A stretch of DNA of 20,388 bases from DASSKA01 sp035690905 (GTDB lineage Bacteria > Actinomycetota > Actinomycetes > Propionibacteriales > Nocardioidaceae), in the NCBI GenBank assembly GCA_035690905.1, contig DASSKA010000162.1, forward strand, positions 1 to 20,388. Reading direction: 5' to 3'. Positions 16,993 through 20,388 of the stretch are shown here, in pieces; within the stretch, counting starts at the first letter, position 1; each line of letters starts with the position of its first letter. The position numbers and the translations under genes are program-made. The notes beneath the pieces are model-generated. The model saw only the letters and a list, made by a program, of their open reading frames with translations, was not told the DNA's origin and did not search any database.

Positions 16993-16999
16993 GCCGACC

Positions 17000-17923
17000 A
17001 TGGACAAGCTCACGGTGCTGCCGGTGCCCGGGTTCGGCGCGGAGGACGTCGTCGTCGACGACTCCGGCGTGGCGTACACCGGCACCGAGGACGGGTCGGT
17101 GTTCGCGCTCGCGGCCGGCGGCCGGCGCATCGACCTGGTGGCGCGCACCGGCGGGCGCCCCCTGGGGCTCGAGCTCCTCGGCGACGGACGGCTGCTGGTC
17201 TGCGACGGCAACCGGGGCCTGCTCGCGGTGCGGCCGGACGGCCACCGGGACGGACGGCCCGACGTGCTGGTGGGGACCGTGCACGGTCGCCGGATGCGGT
17301 TCTGCAACAACGCTGCCGTGCAGGGCAACGGGGACATCTGGTTCACCGACTCCTCCCGGTTCTACGGCGTCGACCAGTGGGCGGCGGAGCTGGTCGAGGA
17401 CACTCGCAGCGGCCGGCTGCTGCGACGGTCCGCCGACGGCGCCGTGGAGGTGGTTCTCAGCGGGCTCCGCTTCGGCAACGGGGTGGCGCTCGCCGCGGAC
17501 GAGTCCTTCGTGGCGGTGGCCGAGACGGCCGCCCGCCGCGTCGTACGCCACTGGCTGTCGGGCCCGTCCGCCGGGACCACCGACACGCTGGCCGGCGACC
17601 TGCCCGGCTACCCCGACAACATCTCCCGCGGCAGCGACGGGCTGGTCTGGGTGGCGCTGGCGTCGCCGACCGACCCGGTCGTGGAGCGGGTGATGCGCGC
17701 GCCGATGCTGCTGCGCCGGGTCGCCTGGCGGCTGCCGGAGACGGTGCGGCCCAAGCCGAAGCGCACCGTCCGGGTGCTGGCGCTGGCCGCCGACGGGTCG
17801 GTGGTGCACGACCGTGGGCTGCCCGGCGACGGTTTCCACATGGTCACCGGGGTAAGGGAGCACCATGGGCGCGTGTGGCTCTCCAGCCTGAACCAGGCTG
17901 CCGTGGCCCACTTCGACCTGTGA
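17000..17923 (+). CDS. SMP-30/gluconolactonase or strictosidine-synthase-like six-bladed beta-propeller protein
   Basis: The protein has 307 residues from ATG 17000; an in-frame ATG at 16982 adds six residues but would place the -10 element inside the gene. Family hallmarks are NNAAVQGNGDIWFTDSS (about 104-120), FGNGVALAADESFVAVAET (about 156-174) and LPGYPDNISRGSDG (about 202-215). The last is a signature of strictosidine-synthase-like and APMAP proteins. Bacterial relatives include lactonases and arylesterases with a calcium at the propeller centre. No signal peptide is seen. It is divergent from the M20 peptidase with only 35 bp between start codons, and dxs begins 47 bp downstream. Substrate unknown. 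Confidence 0.85.
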   Translation: MDKLTVLPVPGFGAEDVVVDDSGVAYTGTEDGSVFALAAGGRRIDLVARTGGRPLGLELLGDGRLLVCDGNRGLLAVRPDGHRDGRPDVLVGTVHGRRMRFCNNAAVQGNGDIWFTDSSRFYGVDQWAAELVEDTRSGRLLRRSADGAVEVVLSGLRFGNGVALAADESFVAVAETAARRVVRHWLSGPSAGTTDTLAGDLPGYPDNISRGSDGLVWVALASPTDPVVERVMRAPMLLRRVAWRLPETVRPKPKRTVRVLALAADGSVVHDRGLPGDGFHMVTGVREHHGRVWLSSLNQAAVAHFDL

Positions 17924-17932
17924 CGCCGCCAC

Positions 17933-17938
17933 TAGACT
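17933..17938 (+). promoter_or_regulatory. Possible -10 element for dxs
   Basis: TAGACT fits TANNNT in the 47-bp gap before dxs. It would place the transcript start near 17945, ahead of the AGGAAGGG ribosome binding site at about 17957-17964. No good -35 hexamer is visible, and readthrough from the upstream gene is an alternative. Confidence 0.3.
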
Positions 17939-17970
17939 CGAGTGACTGCCGCAACCAGGAAGGGTTTTGC

Positions 17971-19866
17971 ATGGGACTGCTGCCGTCGATCACGGGGCCG
18001 CGTGACCTGCGAGGTCTGGACGCCGCCCAGCTGGACGCGCTGGCCAGCGAGATCCGGGACTTCCTGGTCACCACCTGCTCGCCTCGTGGCGGGCACCTGG
18101 GGCCCAACCTGGGCGTCGTCGAGCTGACCCTCGCGGTGCACCGGATCTTCGACTCGCCGCGGGACCGCATCGTGTTCGACACCGGGCACCAGGCCTACGT
18201 GCACAAGCTGGTGACCGGCCGCGCGGGCGTGTTCGACACGCTTCGCCAGGAGGACGGGCTGTCCGGCTACCCGAGCCGGGCGGAGTCCGAGCACGACGTG
18301 ATGGAGAACTCGCACGCCTCGACCGCGCTGTCCTACGCGGACGGGCTGGCCAAGGCCTACGCCGTGCGCGGAGAGGACCGGCACGTCGTCGCGGTGATCG
18401 GTGACGGTGCGCTGACCGGTGGGATGGCCTGGGAGGCGCTGAACAACATCTCCGGCGCGGCCGACCGCAGGCTGGTGATCGTGGTCAACGACAACGGCCG
18501 CTCCTACACGCCGACGGTCGGCGGGCTGGCCAACCACCTGACCACGCTGCGCACGAACCCCCGCTACGAGCAGGTGCTGGACCTGGTCAAGAAGAAGCTC
18601 AACGGGGTGCGCGGGGTGGGGCCGGCGGTGTACGACGCGCTGCACGCGGTCAAGAAGGGCATGAAGGACGCCTTGGCTCCCCAGGGGCTCTTCGAGGACC
18701 TCGGCCTGAAGTACGTCGGACCCATCGACGGCCACGACCGGGCGGCGATGGAGCAGGCGCTGGCCCAGGCCAAGCGGTTCGGCGGGCCGGTGATCGTGCA
18801 CGCGATCACCAAGAAGGGCTTCGGGTACGACGCGGCGGAGCGGCACGAGGCCGACCAGTTCCACTCGCCCGGGCCGTACGACGTGGATTCCGGCCAGGAG
18901 CTGCCCAAGGGGCGGACCTGGACCGATGTGTTCGCCGAGGAGATGGTCGCGCTCGGAGAGGAGCGGCAGGACGTCGTGGGCGTGACCGCGGCCATGCTGC
19001 ACCCGGTGGGCCTGGACCGGTTCGCGGGCGTCTACCCCGACCGGGTCTTCGACGTCGGCATCGCGGAGCAGCACGCCGCCACGTCGGCGGCCGGCCTGGC
19101 GATGGGCGGACTGCACCCGGTGGTCGCGGTCTACTCGACGTTCCTGAACCGGGCCTTCGACCAGGTGCTCATGGACGTCGCCCTGCACGGGTGCGGCGTC
19201 ACGTTCGTCCTCGACCGGGCCGGGGTGACCGGGGACGACGGGGCTTCCCACAACGGCATGTGGGACATGTCCGTGCTGCAGGTGGTGCCCGGCCTGCGCA
19301 TCGCGGCCCCCCGTGACGGTGCCAGGTTGCGTGAGCTGCTCCGGGAGGCGGTCGCGGTCGAAGACGCTCCCACCGTCGTACGTTTCCCGAAGGGCCCGCC
19401 GATCGAGGACATCGAGCCCCTCGACCGGGCCGGCGGCTGCGACGTGCTGGTCCGCAACGGCGCGAAGGACGTGCTCCTGGTCGGTGTCGGCTCGATGGCC
19501 GCCACCGCCGTCGACGTCGCGGGCCGGCTGGTCGCCCAGGGCATCGGGGTGACCGTCGTGGACCCGCGCTGGGTGAAGCCGGTGGACCCGGCGCTGGTCG
19601 ACCTCGCCGCCGAGCACCGGCTGGTGGTCAGCGTGGAGGACAACGGCGTGGTCGGCGGCTGCGGCTCGGTGCTGCTGCAGACGCTCAACGAGGCGCGGGT
19701 GAGCACGCCGGTGCGGCTGCACGGCATCCCGCAGCAGTTCCTCGCGCACGCCAAGCGAGCCAGCGTGCTGGCGCGGATCGGCCTCACCCCGCAGGTGATC
19801 GCCCGCAGCGTGGTCGAGGACGTGACTAACCTGGACCGGGGCACGTCCCTGGTCGAGGTGGACTGA
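17971..19866 (+). CDS. dxs: 1-deoxy-D-xylulose-5-phosphate synthase
   Basis: First enzyme of the MEP isoprenoid pathway: condenses pyruvate and glyceraldehyde 3-phosphate to DXP using thiamine diphosphate and Mg2+, in the cytoplasm. The 631 residues are normal for Dxs. Visible features are His42 (RGGHLGPNLG), His73 (DTGHQAYVHK), the ThDP/Mg motif GDG at 144-146 through NDN at 173-175, the catalytic Glu366 in DVGIAEQHA, and the transketolase C-terminal domain (about 495-620). The start ATG 17971 has AGGAAGGG a short way upstream; open frame further upstream is a GC artefact. The stop lies one base from the stop of the convergent AlkD-like gene. It is a thiamine-dependent enzyme, but about 11 kb from the thiamine-binding gene and not linked to it. 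Confidence 0.98.
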   Translation: MGLLPSITGPRDLRGLDAAQLDALASEIRDFLVTTCSPRGGHLGPNLGVVELTLAVHRIFDSPRDRIVFDTGHQAYVHKLVTGRAGVFDTLRQEDGLSGYPSRAESEHDVMENSHASTALSYADGLAKAYAVRGEDRHVVAVIGDGALTGGMAWEALNNISGAADRRLVIVVNDNGRSYTPTVGGLANHLTTLRTNPRYEQVLDLVKKKLNGVRGVGPAVYDALHAVKKGMKDALAPQGLFEDLGLKYVGPIDGHDRAAMEQALAQAKRFGGPVIVHAITKKGFGYDAAERHEADQFHSPGPYDVDSGQELPKGRTWTDVFAEEMVALGEERQDVVGVTAAMLHPVGLDRFAGVYPDRVFDVGIAEQHAATSAAGLAMGGLHPVVAVYSTFLNRAFDQVLMDVALHGCGVTFVLDRAGVTGDDGASHNGMWDMSVLQVVPGLRIAAPRDGARLRELLREAVAVEDAPTVVRFPKGPPIEDIEPLDRAGGCDVLVRNGAKDVLLVGVGSMAATAVDVAGRLVAQGIGVTVVDPRWVKPVDPALVDLAAEHRLVVSVEDNGVVGGCGSVLLQTLNEARVSTPVRLHGIPQQFLAHAKRASVLARIGLTPQVIARSVVEDVTNLDRGTSLVEVD

Positions 19867-19867
19867 G

Positions 19868-20388
19868 CTAGAGGTTCTTCAGCGCCTCGCGCCGCGACAG
19901 CGGCGCGAGGTCGTCCGGGTGGCGCTGCACGAACGCCAGCACCCAGTCCGGGTCGGTCTTGCCGCCCAGCTGGCACAGGATCGCGGTGCGCCGCAGCCAC
20001 AGGTCGTCGTCGAGCGCCCAGGCCCGGACCACCGGATCCACGCGGTCCGGATCCGCGCGCAGGATCGGCCCGACCCGCGCGCACGCGACCCCGTCGACGT
20101 AGTCCCACCACGCGCCGGTGACCACCAGGTGCCGGTAGAGGTCGAGGGCCCGCGCGTCCTGGTAGGCCCGGTAGAGCTGGTGCCCGGTCAGCTCGATCGC
20201 GGCGTACCGCTCCTCCCGGAAGCCGGCGGTGTGCCAAAGGTCCAGCACCCGGCCGCCCACGCGTCCCGGTCCGGAAGCCGGCATTGCGCGAACACCTCAC
20301 GCAGCACCCGGCGCATCGGCTGGACGCTCACGCCGAGGAAGGGCATCGGGGACTTCATGTACGCCTGCATGCGCGGCGCCTGCTCGGG
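19868..20388 (-). pseudogene. AlkD-like DNA alkylation repair protein, frameshifted and cut by the window edge
   Basis: Two overlapping minus-strand frames together give a HEAT-like AlkD family protein (PF08713), which removes N3/N7-alkylated bases. The upstream frame runs in from 20388 and gives QAYMKSPMPFLGVSVQPMRRVLREVF up to DRDAWAA. The downstream frame, ending at 19868, continues with RVLDLWHTAGFREERYAAIEL, WWDYVDGVA and WALDDDLWLRRTAILCQL. The two join if one base is added near 20251 (plus-strand GG to GGG), giving DAWAARVLDLW. The family segments before and after the break look well conserved, so the lesion is either recent or a sequencing error. The N-terminus lies beyond the window. 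The gene is convergent with dxs. Confidence 0.8.
19885..19910 (+). terminator. GC-rich hairpin just after dxs, candidate terminator
   Basis: CCTCGCGCCG (19885-19894) and CGGCGCGAGG (19901-19910) form a perfect 10-bp stem around a 6-nt loop, 18 bases after the dxs stop. No T-run follows on either strand. The sequence also encodes the last residues of the convergent AlkD-like gene (LAPLSRREAL), so it may serve as a bidirectional transcription end between the two genes. Confidence 0.5.

Noticed and set aside
17932..19749. A 605-residue minus-strand frame opposite dxs
   Set aside because: His-, Val- and Arg-rich with no recognisable domain; antisense of a conserved enzyme.
16879..19866. A 995-residue plus-strand open frame suggesting an N-terminal extension of Dxs
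   Set aside because: The extra part is an Arg/Gly-rich shadow of the M20 and SMP-30-like genes; Dxs has its own ribosome binding site and ATG at 17971 and a normal length.

Overview
The window is a 20.4 kb piece of a very GC-rich chromosome. Gene content, codon bias, frequent GTG/TTG starts, an actinobacterial LexA box and several leaderless-looking starts point to an actinomycete, most likely a Nocardioides-like member of the Propionibacteriales. The genus is inferred from memory of protein families, not from a search. There is no rRNA, tRNA, CRISPR array, insertion sequence or phage module. The stretch is densely packed, and the largest gene-free gap is the 168-bp divergent region 13435-13602.

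Left part (1-6412, all +). The tail of a TrmA/RumA-type RNA methyltransferase ends at 50. Aconitase (acnA, 178-3027) follows, preceded by a perfect 18-bp palindrome and a long leader hairpin. Next is a tight run of five genes: a two-TM beta-propeller protein that looks like an anti-sigma or sensor partner, a SigE-family ECF sigma factor, an MTH1187-type thiamine-binding protein, a YjbQ-type secondary thiamine-phosphate synthase and a TauE/SafE permease. Overlaps or gaps of a few bases suggest that they are one transcription unit.

Centre (6413-13434). A small conserved actinobacterial gene sits behind a perfect LexA box and appears to be leaderless. It converges, with a CTAG stop overlap, on a minus-strand operon reading from 13434 down to 6836: solute-binding lipoprotein, two Dpp/Opp-type permeases, two Dpp/Opp-type ATPases, and an S66 LD-carboxypeptidase at the end. 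The pairing suggests import of peptides, possibly muropeptides, and their trimming in the cytoplasm.

Right part (13603-20388). A phosphotriesterase-family metallohydrolase is divergent from the transporter. It converges on a minus-strand pair of overlapping peptidases, M20 then P1/DmpA type. Together with the transporter and the LD-carboxypeptidase these form a peptide or amide scavenging neighbourhood. An SMP-30/strictosidine-synthase-like beta-propeller is divergent from the M20 gene across only 35 bp, with TANNNT-N7-ATG leaderless promoters on both strands. Dxs (MEP isoprenoid pathway) follows. The window ends in an AlkD-like DNA alkylation repair gene that carries an apparent single-base frameshift.

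The least ordinary items are the LexA-controlled leaderless small gene, the palindrome and leader hairpin of acnA, the sigma-factor/thiamine operon, the transporter/LD-carboxypeptidase operon, and the broken alkD-like gene. No complete new defence or mobile system is visible.
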